Shown here in pieces: positions 26,440-35,261 of a stretch of 64,000 nt of DNA. Under the pieces are notes generated by a model. That model did not search any database. It was not told where the DNA came from and saw only the letters and a program-made list of their open reading frames with translations. Origin of the DNA: Methanoregulaceae archaeon. Lineage in GTDB: Bacteria > Armatimonadota > Fimbriimonadia > Fimbriimonadales > Fimbriimonadaceae. The DNA is taken from contig JADZEW010000031.1 in the NCBI GenBank assembly GCA_020850325.1, positions 42,470 to 106,469 of the forward strand, in the 5' to 3' direction. The position numbers and the translations under genes were made by a program. The first letter of the stretch is position 1; the number at the start of each line of letters is the position of its first letter.

Positions 26440-27357
26440 CTAGAGCCCGTATTGGGCGGCAATTTGCGGATTTGTCTTAAGGTGCGCTCGGATTTCCGTA
26501 TCGGTGGGTACGCGATCGGTGGCCCCCACGTATTGGCACTTCAAGCAGCCTGCAGCGGAGGCAAACGCCAAGCACTTCTCGAATCGCCAACCTTGATCAA
26601 GACCGAACAGCATGCCCGCCCGAAACATGTCACCGGCGCCCGTCGAGTCGACCAGCGCCGGGCAAGGGAAGGGCGGGTAGCCCTGGGCGCGGCGATTCGG
26701 AGATCCCGCCACGAGCCCGTTTGGCCCGTCGCTCAAAATGACGGTGGCTCCCCAGGCATCGACTTGCTTCTGAACCCACGTGACATTCTTCTGGGTGTTG
26801 CCGCGCACGCCGAACCAGTCGGTGCTGCTCTGCCAGTAGCCAGGATGGCTGGACCTTGAGAACAGGTCGGCGGGGCGCTCGACATCCATCAGATACAGCC
26901 TCATGTCCGTATCGGCGGCACGCTCGATGCAGATGCGTCCGACGTCGCCGAAGTTCATGTCCGCGGTGAACCATGCACCTTCCCGAAGCGGCAGTGCGGT
27001 GGGATCGATCGAATCCGCCATTTCGCTGAACCCGATGCCGAACATGGTGCGGTCGCCGTCGGGAGTGAGGTAGATGTCGCACATCGGGGTCGGGGTGGTG
27101 GATCGACGTGCGATCGATTCCGGCAGCCCGTGGTCTCGGAGCAGATTGGCCAGGCGGTCCGCCCGGTAGCCGTCCCCGATGCCGTTCGTAAACGTTTCGA
27201 CCTCGGCTCCCCACGTGAGCAGGGCATGGGTCGTATTGGCGGCCTCGCCGCCAAGATGGTCGGTCTCTTCAGTGATGCTGACGTAGCCTCCCTGCTGAGG
27301 GAGGCTGGGAACGCGCCGCATCCGGTCGACGCACACGGTGCCAAAAACGACGATCAT
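26440..27357 (-). CDS. PfkB-family carbohydrate/nucleoside kinase
   Basis: Ribokinase-like kinase, 305 residues, cytosolic. N-terminal [20 protein letters not shown], then [18 protein letters not shown] (substrate-binding GG motif), and the C-terminal signature [18 protein letters not shown] with the catalytic Asp and anion hole. The exact sugar or nucleoside is unknown. Last gene of a three-gene minus-strand operon: its ATG overlaps the stop of the HD-domain gene by four bases (ATGA), which itself follows an Lrp-type regulator. This suggests a small catabolic or salvage unit under amino-acid- or metabolite-responsive control. Confidence 0.88.
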   Translation of the reverse strand: MIVVFGTVCVDRMRRVPSLPQQGGYVSITEETDHLGGEAANTTHALLTWGAEVETFTNGIGDGYRADRLANLLRDHGLPESIARRSTTPTPMCDIYLTPDGDRTMFGIGFSEMADSIDPTALPLREGAWFTADMNFGDVGRICIERAADTDMRLYLMDVERPADLFSRSSHPGYWQSSTDWFGVRGNTQKNVTWVQKQVDAWGATVILSDGPNGLVAGSPNRRAQGYPPFPCPALVDSTGAGDMFRAGMLFGLDQGWRFEKCLAFASAAGCLKCQYVGATDRVPTDTEIRAHLKTNPQIAAQYGL

Positions 27358-27902
27358 AGGCCGAGTTCGGAGGCGCGGGCGCGGAAGGCGGCGATCAGAT
27401 TTCCGATGTGCTCGTCAAGCGGCTGGCCGATCAGCTCAGCGCCTAGTCGCACATCATCTCGGTTCACCCCAGCGGCAAACGACTTATCCTTGAGCTTCTT
27501 GATGACGCTGCTAGGTTCGAGGTCCGTCACCGACTTCGAGGGCCGCACATAGACGCACGCAGTGATGAGCCCGCTGAGCTCGTCGCATGCGAACAAGTAG
27601 CGCTCGAGCGGAGTCTCGATGGGCAGCCCAAGTGCAGGATTGTGGGTGCCGATGGCGTGGACCAATTCCTCGGGCCAACCGAGCTCTCGCAGCTTGGCCA
27701 TGCCCCAGCGCGGATGGCCATCGGGATGTTGCTCGTAGTCGAAGTCGTGGAGGAGCCCGGTGTTGCCCCATAGTTCCACATCTTCGCCAAGACGCTCGGC
27801 GTAGAAGCGCATCCCGGTTTCCACCGCCAAGCCATGGCGGCGTAAGGAATCGCTCGGTGTGTGCTCGCAGAGCAGGGCAAAAGCGGCATTGCGATCGTGC
27901 AT
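27354..27902 (-). CDS. HD-domain phosphohydrolase
   Basis: 182 residues. HD superfamily metal-dependent hydrolase: [10 protein letters not shown] (first His), [15 protein letters not shown] (the HD pair) and HAIGTHNP, with a later Asp in [10 protein letters not shown]. Such proteins remove phosphates from nucleotides or similar molecules. Many close relatives are annotated only as HDIG-domain proteins. Lies between an Lrp/AsnC regulator (7 bases upstream) and a PfkB kinase (4-base overlap), so it is co-transcribed and probably acts on a related metabolite. Confidence 0.85.
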   Translation of the reverse strand: MHDRNAAFALLCEHTPSDSLRRHGLAVETGMRFYAERLGEDVELWGNTGLLHDFDYEQHPDGHPRWGMAKLRELGWPEELVHAIGTHNPALGLPIETPLERYLFACDELSGLITACVYVRPSKSVTDLEPSSVIKKLKDKSFAAGVNRDDVRLGAELIGQPLDEHIGNLIAAFRARASELGL

Positions 27903-27909
27903 AGGGGAT

Positions 27910-28371
27910 TTAGATGGGGAGGATGGTGCTCTCTTTAAAGCTGCCGAGGACGAAGGAACTGCGAATCTGGCCGACCCCTTTGATCCGCAGAATCCGCTCG
28001 CGGAGCAGGGCTTCGTAGGCGCGCATATCTTCCACGACGATCTTCAGCAGGAAATCGAACTCGCCGCTCACGTGGTGACACTCGACCACTTCGGGAATCT
28101 CCCGAAAGCTGCCGATCACCTTCTCGAGCGATTGCTCTTGGTGCAAGGCGAGCGAAACAAGCGCGAGGACCTTGATCTTGAGGTTGAGCTTTTCGGCGTC
28201 GAGGTGGGCATAGTAGCCCTGGATGAAGCCCGCCCGTTCCAAGAAACGGACGCGCTGCAACACCGATGGAGGCGATAGACTCACTCGCTTGGCCAACTCG
28301 GCATTCGTTATCCGCCCGTCCTGCTGGAGAATGGAGAGGATCTCGTAGTCCTTGTCGTCAAGTTGCTTCAT
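27910..28371 (-). CDS. Lrp/AsnC-family transcriptional regulator
   Basis: 153 residues, the usual size. An N-terminal winged helix-turn-helix ([20 protein letters not shown], about residues 22-41) is followed by the ligand-binding RAM domain ([40 protein letters not shown]). These regulators sense amino acids or other small molecules and form octamers. First gene of the operon with the HD hydrolase and PfkB kinase, so autoregulation of this operon is the simplest inference. TACGAT lies 13 bases before the ATG. Confidence 0.92.
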   Translation of the reverse strand: MKQLDDKDYEILSILQQDGRITNAELAKRVSLSPPSVLQRVRFLERAGFIQGYYAHLDAEKLNLKIKVLALVSLALHQEQSLEKVIGSFREIPEVVECHHVSGEFDFLLKIVVEDMRAYEALLRERILRIKGVGQIRSSFVLGSFKESTILPI

Positions 28372-28461
28372 GCTGTCGCATGGGATCGTACCCGCGTGGT
28401 GGCGATCTCCATCGGGCCTGTACAGAGCCCCGTAGATGTACTGGATTCTAGATTCGAGGGG

Positions 28462-28490
28462 TTGGAACTTGAGGTCGGACTTTGTATACT
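28462..28490 (+). promoter_or_regulatory. promoter of PEP-CTERM protein gene
   Basis: TTGGAA, 17 bases, TATACT; the ATG follows 21 bases later after CGGAGGGC (Shine-Dalgarno). The same -35 (TTGGAA) is used by the candidate small RNA at 35.26 kb. Confidence 0.75.
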
Positions 28491-28511
28491 GGGCTAGTCG
28501 GAGGGCGCAAT

Positions 28512-29165
28512 ATGAAACGATTGGTATCGGCAGCCTGCCTCATCGGGATCAGCACATCCTCGTTCGCGGGTGCTTTGTTCTTCAACTCGACCAGCTTCGC
28601 AGGCAATGCGGCGGAGCGGGCTCTTTGGCTGAGCACGATCGGCATTTCCGGCGGCGCTAACTTCGTCGATTTCGAGGCGATTACCGTCGGGACTAATGTG
28701 AATGGCGTTGATCTGGGTGGAGGATTGTCCCTCACCCATCCAAGTGGCACTGCGCTGGTTCAATCTAGCTCATCGTTCTTTGGTGGTTCCAACCCGATTG
28801 ACACTCGTGCGGTTGCGTTGCAGGAAATCGCGGGAACGATCACCCTGAACTTTGCGACTCCGGTCGACTACGTCGGTGGGTTTGATATCGATTTGCCCGG
28901 GGCCACGTTGCGAGCCGTGTTCACCGATAACTCAACCGCACAGATCAATCTCAACACGACCTTTACTTCGGGCAATACTGCCGAGTTCTGGGGCGTCTGG
29001 CGCAACGACGCGGCTGCGATCTCGAGGATCGAGTTCATTGGCTCGAGCGGCGGCGATGGCGAATGGGGTCTCGATAATCTCGAGTACGGCGCGGTTCCCG
29101 AGCCCGGAACCATGATCGCCATTGGAACGGGTTTGGCCTTCGCACGATTGCGTCGACGGCGTTAA
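28512..29165 (+). CDS. PEP-CTERM-tagged secreted protein
   Basis: 217 residues. Signal peptide at 1-18 (MKRLVSAACLIGISTSSF). The mature part is beta-rich (FVDFEAITVGTNVNGVDLGG; TITLNFATPVDYVGGFDI) as in proteins that bind sugars or assemble on the surface. The C-terminus VPEPGTMIAIGTGLAFARLR followed by RRR is a PEP-CTERM tail: VPEP motif, hydrophobic stretch, Arg cluster. Such tails are processed by an exosortase and tie the protein to exopolysaccharide-associated surface display; no exosortase is in the window. The start has a Shine-Dalgarno and a good promoter. Two other PEP-CTERM genes lie at 57.6 and 58.5 kb. Confidence 0.85.
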   Translation: MKRLVSAACLIGISTSSFAGALFFNSTSFAGNAAERALWLSTIGISGGANFVDFEAITVGTNVNGVDLGGGLSLTHPSGTALVQSSSSFFGGSNPIDTRAVALQEIAGTITLNFATPVDYVGGFDIDLPGATLRAVFTDNSTAQINLNTTFTSGNTAEFWGVWRNDAAAISRIEFIGSSGGDGEWGLDNLEYGAVPEPGTMIAIGTGLAFARLRRRR

Positions 29166-29752
29166 AGCTCACGACGGTAATTGAGCGCACTGAGCAGGGT
29201 GGCGGAGTCGGCATAGTCGAGTTCGCCACCGACCGGCATTCCGTGGGCGAGCCGTGTCACCTTGATCCCGAGCGGCTTGATCAGCTTGGCAAGATACAGC
29301 GCGGTCGCGTCGCCCTCCGTCGTCGGGTTCGTGGCGAGAATGACCTCCTCGACGCCTTCCAGGCGCGACAGCAACTCTCTCATCCGAAGCTGTTCGGGGC
29401 CGATGGCGTCCATCGGGCTCAGCAGGCCATGTAAGACGTGGAACTGCCCTCGAAACTCGTGGAGCCGTTCGATGGCTGCGATGTCACGCGGTTCGGCCAC
29501 GACGCAGATCTGGTGGCTGTCCCGTCGGGGATCGCGGCAAATCTCGCACCGCTCATGCTCGCTCACGTTTTGGCACAGCTCGCAGAACCTAAGCTTAGCC
29601 TTTGCGGCAAGGATGGCTTGGGCTAGCCGCTCGGTATCGGCGGAGGGCAGCCGCAAGAGATGATATGCGAGACGCTGGGCCGACTTGGGGCCAATCCCCG
29701 GAAGCCGTTCGAGTTCCGCGATGAGGTCGGCAAGGGGACGGGCAAAGAGCAT
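29162..29752 (-). CDS. recR: recombination mediator protein RecR
   Basis: 196 residues, normal. Helix-hairpin-helix near the N-terminus (LERLPGIGPKSAQRLAYHLL), a four-Cys zinc finger (CELCQNVSEHERCEIC), and a Toprim domain (ICVVAEPRDIAAIERL; EVILATNPTTEGDATALYLA). Works with RecO/RecF to load RecA on gapped DNA. Its start overlaps the ybaB stop by one base, giving the conserved dnaX-ybaB-recR operon. It converges with the PEP-CTERM gene and overlaps it by four bases. Confidence 0.97.
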   Translation of the reverse strand: MLFARPLADLIAELERLPGIGPKSAQRLAYHLLRLPSADTERLAQAILAAKAKLRFCELCQNVSEHERCEICRDPRRDSHQICVVAEPRDIAAIERLHEFRGQFHVLHGLLSPMDAIGPEQLRMRELLSRLEGVEEVILATNPTTEGDATALYLAKLIKPLGIKVTRLAHGMPVGGELDYADSATLLSALNYRREL

Positions 29753-30078
29753 TACAGGCCGAGATCGGGCATATCCGGCATGATCTCTTTCATCTTCTCT
29801 TCGCGACGTGCGACCGCTTCCTGGAAGCCCGAGCGCACCGCACTCAGGATGAGATCCTCCAGCGCCTCCACATCTTCGGGATCCACAACCGCAGGATCGA
29901 TCTTCAATCCGTGGAGTTCGCCCAGGCCGTCAAAGACCATCTTGACCGGGCCGCGGTCAATCATGACGCGCTCCATCGCCAGCTCTTCATTGAGGGTCTG
30001 AGCTCGCGCCATCGCGGCTTGCGCCTTCTGGAGCATTCCCGTAAAACCTTGTCCGCCGAATCCTTTGGGCAATTTCAT
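29752..30078 (-). CDS. ybaB: YbaB/EbfC-family nucleoid-associated protein
   Basis: 108 residues. KGFGGQGFTGMLQKAQAAMA at the N-terminus and VKMVFDGLGELHGLKIDPAV, EDLILSAVRSGFQEAVAR later match the family, which binds DNA as a dimer. Sits between dnaX (4-base overlap at its start) and recR (1-base overlap at its end), the widely conserved order; a role in recombination or repair is inferred from this linkage. Confidence 0.95.
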   Translation of the reverse strand: MKLPKGFGGQGFTGMLQKAQAAMARAQTLNEELAMERVMIDRGPVKMVFDGLGELHGLKIDPAVVDPEDVEALEDLILSAVRSGFQEAVARREEKMKEIMPDMPDLGL

Positions 30079-31685
30079 GATGAACCTTTTGCGACCTCTT
30101 CGGAAACTGCCTCGTGCAGGGCCTTTCCCTCTAAGGGTAATTCTACCGCCTTAGCTTCGGGTTCCCGACGCGTTCGTTTTGCAACCGTGAACTTCAACTC
30201 GGTATTGGGTCTTACCGTTTGAGCAAACTTGGTGAGATAAGCGATCCGGCGGGGATCGTCTTGGAGCCAGTCCGCGATCATCTGAGACCGCACGGCGATC
30301 GTCAAGACGTTGTCCTCGAGCGATGTGCCTTTAGATTCCGCCAGCTTCAACAGAATCGGTGCATTCTCGGGGAGCTGAGCGAGGGTGCGTTGCCACAAGC
30401 CGTCCTCTTCGGAGGCCGGGGAGACAGTCTCAGACTTCGTTGCTGCGACCGGCGGGGTGGGTGCCAAAGTGGGAGCGGCAGCAGCAGGTGCGGGCGTGGG
30501 CGTCGGGGTTGGCTGCGGAGTGACCCCCGTGGCCGGTTGTCTCGCCGCCGGTGTCTCCGTCCGCGGTGCGGCCGATGCCGAAGCCACCGGAACGGGAGCG
30601 TTGAGCATTTGGGCGATTCGGATGAGTTCGGACTCGAGCCACAGCCTCGGCAGCGTGATGTCTCGAATGACCTTGTGCGCCTCCGCCAGGGCCCCCCGCA
30701 TGACAAGCAGTTCGTTCTGTCCGAGCTTGACCGCCGTATCGTGAAGCGCCGCCCCGCTGGTGGCGTCCCCGTTGTCCATGACCTCTAGCCCATAGGCGCT
30801 TCGGGTGAGATCGGCGAGTCGGTACAGGAGCGACTCAAGAATCGACCGCGGGTCGCGTCCCCGCCGGGTGAGTTCGGTAACGTGGTCGAGGATCGCTTCG
30901 ACCTTTACTTGACGGATCGCGAGCAGCAACTCATCAACGACATCGTCACCGACGAGGCCAAGTTGGTCGTACACCGTCGTCAGCGAGATCGTGCCTTCGT
31001 TCGTGAGCATGGCCTGCTCGAGCAGGGTGAGGGCATCGCGATATCCACCGTCGGCCATTCGCGCCATGGCGGCCAACGCGGCGGGCTCAGCGTTGATTTT
31101 CTCTTGCTCGCAGACGAAAGAGAGTCGCTGGACCAAATCAGCCATCGTGCCCCGGTGGAACTCGAACTTCTGGCATCGGGAGCGGATCGTTGGCGGCACC
31201 TTGTTGTACTCGGTGGTCGCTAAGATGAACACGACGTGCTCGGGCGGTTCCTCGATGGTCTTCAGCAGGGCATCGAACGCCTTCGCCGACAGGTCGTGGA
31301 CCTCGTCGATGATGAAGACTTTGTATCGAGCGGCGGCCGGCTTGTATTCGGCAACCTCGACGATCGTTTCACGGATGTCATCGACCCCCGATTCGCTTGC
31401 CGCGTCGAACTCGTGGACATCGATGTTTGAGCCCTCTGTGATGCTCACGCATTGGTAGCACTCGTTGCAGGGCTCGGCAGCAGGGCCTTTCTCGCAGCAG
31501 AGGGCCTTGGCCAGCAATCGAGCGGAAGAGGTCTTGCCCGTGCCGCGCGGACCGGTGAAGAGGTACGCGTGGGCGATTTTGCCCGACGCTATGGCGGACT
31601 GTAATGTACGAACAACATGATCCTGCCCGATCAGATCGGAGAAGGATTGGCTTCGATACTTGCGATACAGAGAGACGTAGGCCAC
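30075..31685 (-). CDS. dnaX: DNA polymerase III subunit gamma/tau
   Basis: Clamp-loader ATPase of the replisome, 536 residues. Walker A GPRGTGKTS at 45-53, zinc-binding Cys residues 64-79 (CCEKGPAAEPCNECYQC), VFIIDEVHDLSAKAFDALLK (Walker B), ILATTEYNKVPPTIRSRCQ (sensor 1/SRC arginine finger). A low-complexity Pro/Thr/Ala linker at about 365-430 separates it from a C-terminal polymerase-binding part that reads ILLKLAESKGTSLEDNVLTI. GTG start 14 bases after the SRP RNA. The frame is open to the full-length product; I did not identify a slippery site for a short gamma form. Confidence 0.95.
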   Translation of the reverse strand: MAYVSLYRKYRSQSFSDLIGQDHVVRTLQSAIASGKIAHAYLFTGPRGTGKTSSARLLAKALCCEKGPAAEPCNECYQCVSITEGSNIDVHEFDAASESGVDDIRETIVEVAEYKPAAARYKVFIIDEVHDLSAKAFDALLKTIEEPPEHVVFILATTEYNKVPPTIRSRCQKFEFHRGTMADLVQRLSFVCEQEKINAEPAALAAMARMADGGYRDALTLLEQAMLTNEGTISLTTVYDQLGLVGDDVVDELLLAIRQVKVEAILDHVTELTRRGRDPRSILESLLYRLADLTRSAYGLEVMDNGDATSGAALHDTAVKLGQNELLVMRGALAEAHKVIRDITLPRLWLESELIRIAQMLNAPVPVASASAAPRTETPAARQPATGVTPQPTPTPTPAPAAAAPTLAPTPPVAATKSETVSPASEEDGLWQRTLAQLPENAPILLKLAESKGTSLEDNVLTIAVRSQMIADWLQDDPRRIAYLTKFAQTVRPNTELKFTVAKRTRREPEAKAVELPLEGKALHEAVSEEVAKGSS

Positions 31686-31698
31686 GTGATTTTACGGT

Positions 31699-31807
31699 GC
31701 TCCGACGCCGGGAATGATGCGTCGCTCAGCGAGTCGACTTACCGTTGCTGCCTTCCGGCCCTGGCGGAGTTCACCGATCGTCTGCCGCGCAGTTCCCGGC
31801 GGAGTGC
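31699..31807 (-). ncRNA. ffs: signal recognition particle RNA (small bacterial type)
   Basis: On the minus strand the conserved SRP core is present: GGTGAACTCCGCCAGGG, CCGGAAGGCAGCAACGG, TAAGT, i.e. the asymmetric and symmetric loops of domain IV that bind Ffh and FtsY. The outer ends pair (CTCCG-CCGGGAA with TTCCCGG-CGTCGGAG), giving a molecule of about 109 bases, the size of 4.5S RNA. The -10 box TAGAAT lies just upstream. dnaX starts 14 bases beyond its 3' end; an SRP RNA gene beside dnaX is also known from Bacillus. Ends are estimated from pairing, to within a few bases. Confidence 0.93.
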
Positions 31808-31811
31808 TTTG

Positions 31812-31820
31812 ATTCTAGCA
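31812..31820 (-). promoter_or_regulatory. extended -10 promoter of SRP RNA
   Basis: On the minus strand TGC TAGAAT (TGn extended -10), with the RNA 5' end about 5-7 bases downstream. No good -35 is visible, as expected for extended -10 promoters. Confidence 0.65.
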
Positions 31821-31848
31821 CTCCGCCAGGCCGGCGTCGGGGCTACCG

Positions 31849-33339
31849 TTATGGGTTGTCTCCAGTCTTCTTAACTTCACCTGGCGCAATCGGTGAAGGA
31901 GCACTGCTCCGAAGCGTCGGTACGTCAATAATGTCCTCTGTCGTCACGGAGAAGCGGCTGGCGTCGAAGTTGGAGGTTTGCACCATGGGCGTCTTGTCAA
32001 TCCAGTCGCCCTTGCGCAGAATCTGGTCGCGGCTCAGCGTGAGTGCCGTGTAGACGATCCTGGCTGGTGGGGTGGGGCGCTCGGCAAGTTTCCAGTCTTC
32101 AGTGAACATGCCGGCCTTCGGCCCCGGAATCCACTCGAATTCTTTTCGAACGTCGGTGCGCAGGAAGTTCTTGTCCGTCATACCTTCGCCGTTCCAGCCG
32201 AACTTATCTTGAACGTGAAGCGAAGCCGATCGGGGGTTGTAGTAGAACTCAACAAGATAGTTCTCCGACTTGCGCGCGAACGGATACATGGTCGGGTCCT
32301 TGCTCATGTCGATCCGCTTGTTGAATCGGCGGTTCTTGACAAAGCCTTGATCCTGCATGAACGTGGCATCGCGCTCGGGATCGAGGACGACCTCGTTTTG
32401 GCCGTCCCAGTCCATCGCGGCAAGCGTGAAGTTGGGGTTATCGGCGTCTCGAACGATGATGCGGATCCGCGTTCCGACCGGCAATACATTCCAAGTGCCC
32501 TGAACGCGAAGAACCTTGGGCTCATCCACGATGACTCGGGCGGAGAATCCTACATCGAACGGCTCGGTGGTGTCGTAGACCCGCTGTCCGGCCTCCCCTC
32601 GCTCCTGGGCGAGCCAGCCACGCTGGACCATGCGCACGATCATCGTGTCTAGGTTCTGCTCGAGGGTCTCCTTCTGCTGGAACAGCTGATAGATATCTTT
32701 CTGCTTCTCGTATTGCTCGGCGGTCTCGGCATACAGCTTCCAGTAGTGCTCTAAGCCCTCTTTGACCTGGTTGTTCCGCTGATAAGCGTTCGCCAAGAGG
32801 TTGCGGCGCGCCGGCAGCATGTCCACTCGTTCTTGAGCTTGCCGGAACCATTTGATCGACTGGTGGTAGTCATCGTCGATCTTGTGATACCAAATCCACC
32901 CTGTCTCGAAGAACAGTTCGTAGGTGTTCGGATTCTGCCGTGATCCTTCCTTGCCAAGCGCCAGCGCCGACGGGATGTACCGGCGGTCGGAGCGCTGCTC
33001 TTCGTCAGTGAAGTTGTAGGCGATGTGCCACATGCCCGTCGCATAAATGTCGATTTGCTTCGGGTCGAGAATGGTGCAGAGCCGGATGATCGGCAGCACC
33101 GCGTCGTAGTTGCCCTCATCGAAGAACGAGTCGGCGCGAACCCAGAGGATGCCTGCCAGGAACTCGCGGAAGCCAAACAACTGCAGCAGCGTTTGGTCTG
33201 GCGACAGGGATTCGGCGAAGCCTTGTCCTGACCAGTAGTTCTTTTTCCAGTAGTCTTGGATGACGCCGACCTGCAGGGCCATTTGCCCCACAAATGTCGC
33301 GGCCAAGATTCCAAGCAGTTTGCCCTTTGTCGGTCTCAT
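31849..33339 (-). CDS. membrane-anchored TPR-like protein, ABC operon partner
   Basis: 496 residues. One N-terminal membrane segment (GKLLGILAATFVGQMALQVG) followed by a helical part with TPR-like spacing (FDEGNYDAVLPIIRLCTILD; HQSIKWFRQAQERVDMLP; NLLANAYQRNNQVKEGLEHY), then a beta-rich C-terminal half (DVGFSARVIVDEPKVLRVQG). Not a named family as far as I can tell. Third gene of an operon: it starts 7 bases after the ABC-2 permease. A periplasmic assembly or accessory role for the exporter is inferred from this only. Confidence 0.75.
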   Translation of the reverse strand: MRPTKGKLLGILAATFVGQMALQVGVIQDYWKKNYWSGQGFAESLSPDQTLLQLFGFREFLAGILWVRADSFFDEGNYDAVLPIIRLCTILDPKQIDIYATGMWHIAYNFTDEEQRSDRRYIPSALALGKEGSRQNPNTYELFFETGWIWYHKIDDDYHQSIKWFRQAQERVDMLPARRNLLANAYQRNNQVKEGLEHYWKLYAETAEQYEKQKDIYQLFQQKETLEQNLDTMIVRMVQRGWLAQERGEAGQRVYDTTEPFDVGFSARVIVDEPKVLRVQGTWNVLPVGTRIRIIVRDADNPNFTLAAMDWDGQNEVVLDPERDATFMQDQGFVKNRRFNKRIDMSKDPTMYPFARKSENYLVEFYYNPRSASLHVQDKFGWNGEGMTDKNFLRTDVRKEFEWIPGPKAGMFTEDWKLAERPTPPARIVYTALTLSRDQILRKGDWIDKTPMVQTSNFDASRFSVTTEDIIDVPTLRSSAPSPIAPGEVKKTGDNP

Positions 33340-33346
33340 GGACTGA

Positions 33347-34135
33347 TCAAACCTCTCGCTTGTCGAAGATCACCATGCCCGCGACGAGCAAGCCCGCCGA
33401 GTACAAGATCGCGTAGAGCACGATGTAGATGAAATACTTCTGCTCGTTTTCGATGACCTGGCCGGGATTGATGATCGGGTTCTTGACGTCGTAGTTCGAG
33501 AACGCCGGCATTGCGCCGGTGACGAACTTCGCCACGCTCTGCATGATCGGACTCGCCCCCGAGTTGCTGGCGATGGACGAGTACAGCGGACTCAACACCG
33601 TTCCCACACCCCAGATGCCGATCGACAGGAAGAAGTTGACCAGCGGGGTGGTAAAGGTCGAGAAGAAGATGCACACCGCAGCGAGCAGCATCATCTCGAG
33701 GAAGTAGAAGAACGGCTGGCGCGCGACTTCGAGCAGTCGCTCAGGCGATGGCTGCTGGAAGATGTAGAACAGCAAGACCATGACGCTCGACATCAGGACG
33801 ATCATCAAGCCAAGCGCCAACACCGCGCCCATGAACTTGCCGACCAAGAACTGCCAGCGCATGACCGGCTTGGACAAGATCGTGTAGATCGTTCGCCGTT
33901 CGATCTCGTTCGGGATCATATAGATCGTCAGGATGATCGCGATGAGCGCGCTGGTTCCACGAAGAACCGCGTACATGGTCGAGATCATTGTGGACTGCTC
34001 GGATCGAGCCGTCAGGACGGAGAGCGACGGAATAATGCTGAGCAGCAGCACGCCGATAAACAGAATGATGAGCAACACGCGGCGGCGAATTGCTTCGCCC
34101 ACCGTTGTGGTTGCAATGGCCATGATCGGTCTCAT
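33347..34135 (-). CDS. ABC-2 type transporter permease
   Basis: 262 residues with about six hydrophobic helices, NatB/ABC-2 type. N-terminal AIRRRVLLIILFIGVLLLSI, then LIAIILTIYMIPNEIERRTI followed by YTILSKPVMRWQFLVGKF, the E-R-R-T-x-x-x-L-SKP motif that is typical of ABC-2 permeases. Overlaps the ATPase stop by four bases and precedes the TPR-like gene. The exported substrate is unknown. Confidence 0.88.
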   Translation of the reverse strand: MRPIMAIATTTVGEAIRRRVLLIILFIGVLLLSIIPSLSVLTARSEQSTMISTMYAVLRGTSALIAIILTIYMIPNEIERRTIYTILSKPVMRWQFLVGKFMGAVLALGLMIVLMSSVMVLLFYIFQQPSPERLLEVARQPFFYFLEMMLLAAVCIFFSTFTTPLVNFFLSIGIWGVGTVLSPLYSSIASNSGASPIMQSVAKFVTGAMPAFSNYDVKNPIINPGQVIENEQKYFIYIVLYAILYSAGLLVAGMVIFDKREV

Positions 34136-35097
34136 TGGGCACCTCCAGCTTCGGCAGCCACCGCAGCCGGCTTCTTCTTGCTTGCATCATCGTCACGAAC
34201 CGTCTCGATGAACAGGTCCTCGAGGCGCTTGCGGCGCGGCGTGAGCGAGATGATCCGACCCTTGGTGCTGCGGATCGAGTCCACAACCGAGTTGGGGTCT
34301 TGCTCGTCGGACATGTCGACGATCAATCGGCCCTCGTGGAACGAGACCGTCGCATCGGCCGTGCCCTTGATTTGATCGGCGATCTCCTTCGAAACGTCGT
34401 CGGCGATGATCTCGATCCGGCCACCGCTCAGCAAGTCATCGAGCTTGCCCTGACTGACGATAATGCCCTTGTTAATGATCGCGACACGGTCGCAGATGCG
34501 TTCGACTTCGCTAAGTTCGTGACTCGAGATGAACACCGTTCGACCTTCATCGCGGAACTTAAGAATAAGGTCTCGGATTTCGATATGCGCGATCGGGTCG
34601 AGGCCGCCGGTCGGTTCATCCAGGAACAGGAGCTTCGGGTCGTTGAGCAAGGATTGGGCGAGGCCGATCCGCTGCTGCATACCCTTGGAGAACTGAGAAA
34701 TCGTCTTCGACTTGTCAGCGGCGAGGTTCACCCGCTCCAAAAGCTGGTTGAACAGAGCCTCATCCTTGATGCCGAACAGCGCGCCATAGAACCGGAGGAT
34801 TTCCAATCCGGTCATGTGCTCGTAGTAATACGGCCGTTCGGGGAGGTAGCTGATGATGCGGTGGACATCCATGTCTCCGATCTCTTTGCCGAGGACAAAG
34901 CCCTCGCCTCCGGTCGGGTAGATGATGCCAAGGAGCATCTTGATCGTCGTCGTCTTGCCGGCCCCGTTGGGGCCGAGAAATCCGAAGATTTCGCCCTCCT
35001 CAACGGTTAGGTCGAGGTCCTGGACGACGTTGATAAGGCCATGAAGTCGAGACTTGTAGGTCTTGGTTAGTTTGCGTGTCTCAATGGCGGCGGCCAA
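34132..35097 (-). CDS. ABC transporter ATP-binding protein
   Basis: Cytosolic ATPase of an ABC-2 exporter, 321 residues. Walker A GPNGAGKTT at about 44-52, Q-loop region in SYLPERPYYYEHMTG, signature FSKGMQQRIGLAQSLL, Walker B LLFLDEPTGGLDP and the His switch in FISSHELSEVERICD. The C-terminal 90 residues (DVSKEIADQIKGTADATVSF) are the accessory domain common in NatA-like ATPases. TTG start preceded by GGGAGGTG; a TATACT box lies about 35 bases upstream. First gene of a three-gene operon. Confidence 0.93.
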   Translation of the reverse strand: MAAAIETRKLTKTYKSRLHGLINVVQDLDLTVEEGEIFGFLGPNGAGKTTTIKMLLGIIYPTGGEGFVLGKEIGDMDVHRIISYLPERPYYYEHMTGLEILRFYGALFGIKDEALFNQLLERVNLAADKSKTISQFSKGMQQRIGLAQSLLNDPKLLFLDEPTGGLDPIAHIEIRDLILKFRDEGRTVFISSHELSEVERICDRVAIINKGIIVSQGKLDDLLSGGRIEIIADDVSKEIADQIKGTADATVSFHEGRLIVDMSDEQDPNSVVDSIRSTKGRIISLTPRRKRLEDLFIETVRDDDASKKKPAAVAAEAGGAQ

Positions 35098-35226
35098 AAG
35101 CTGCGCACCTCCCGGGTGAGTTGGACGTGAAGTATACCGGAGGGGTTAGACCCCCCGATTCCGTGAGTCTAAACAGCCCATACGGTGGTTTAGTTCGCAC
35201 TCTCTCAAAGATTTTTGAAAAATTGT

Positions 35227-35255
35227 TTGGAATTTGGAAAAGGTGTGGCTATAAT
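35227..35255 (+). promoter_or_regulatory. strong promoter of candidate small RNA
   Basis: TTGGAA (35227-35232), exactly 17 bases, TATAAT (35250-35255), the best -10 in the window, in a locally A/T-rich stretch. No convincing start codon with a Shine-Dalgarno follows before the terminator. Confidence 0.8.
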
Positions 35256-35261
35256 GCTCTT

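Noticed and set aside
34135..35010. 291-codon plus-strand frame opposite the ABC ATPase
   Set aside because: Antisense shadow; the ATPase motifs on the other strand are decisive.
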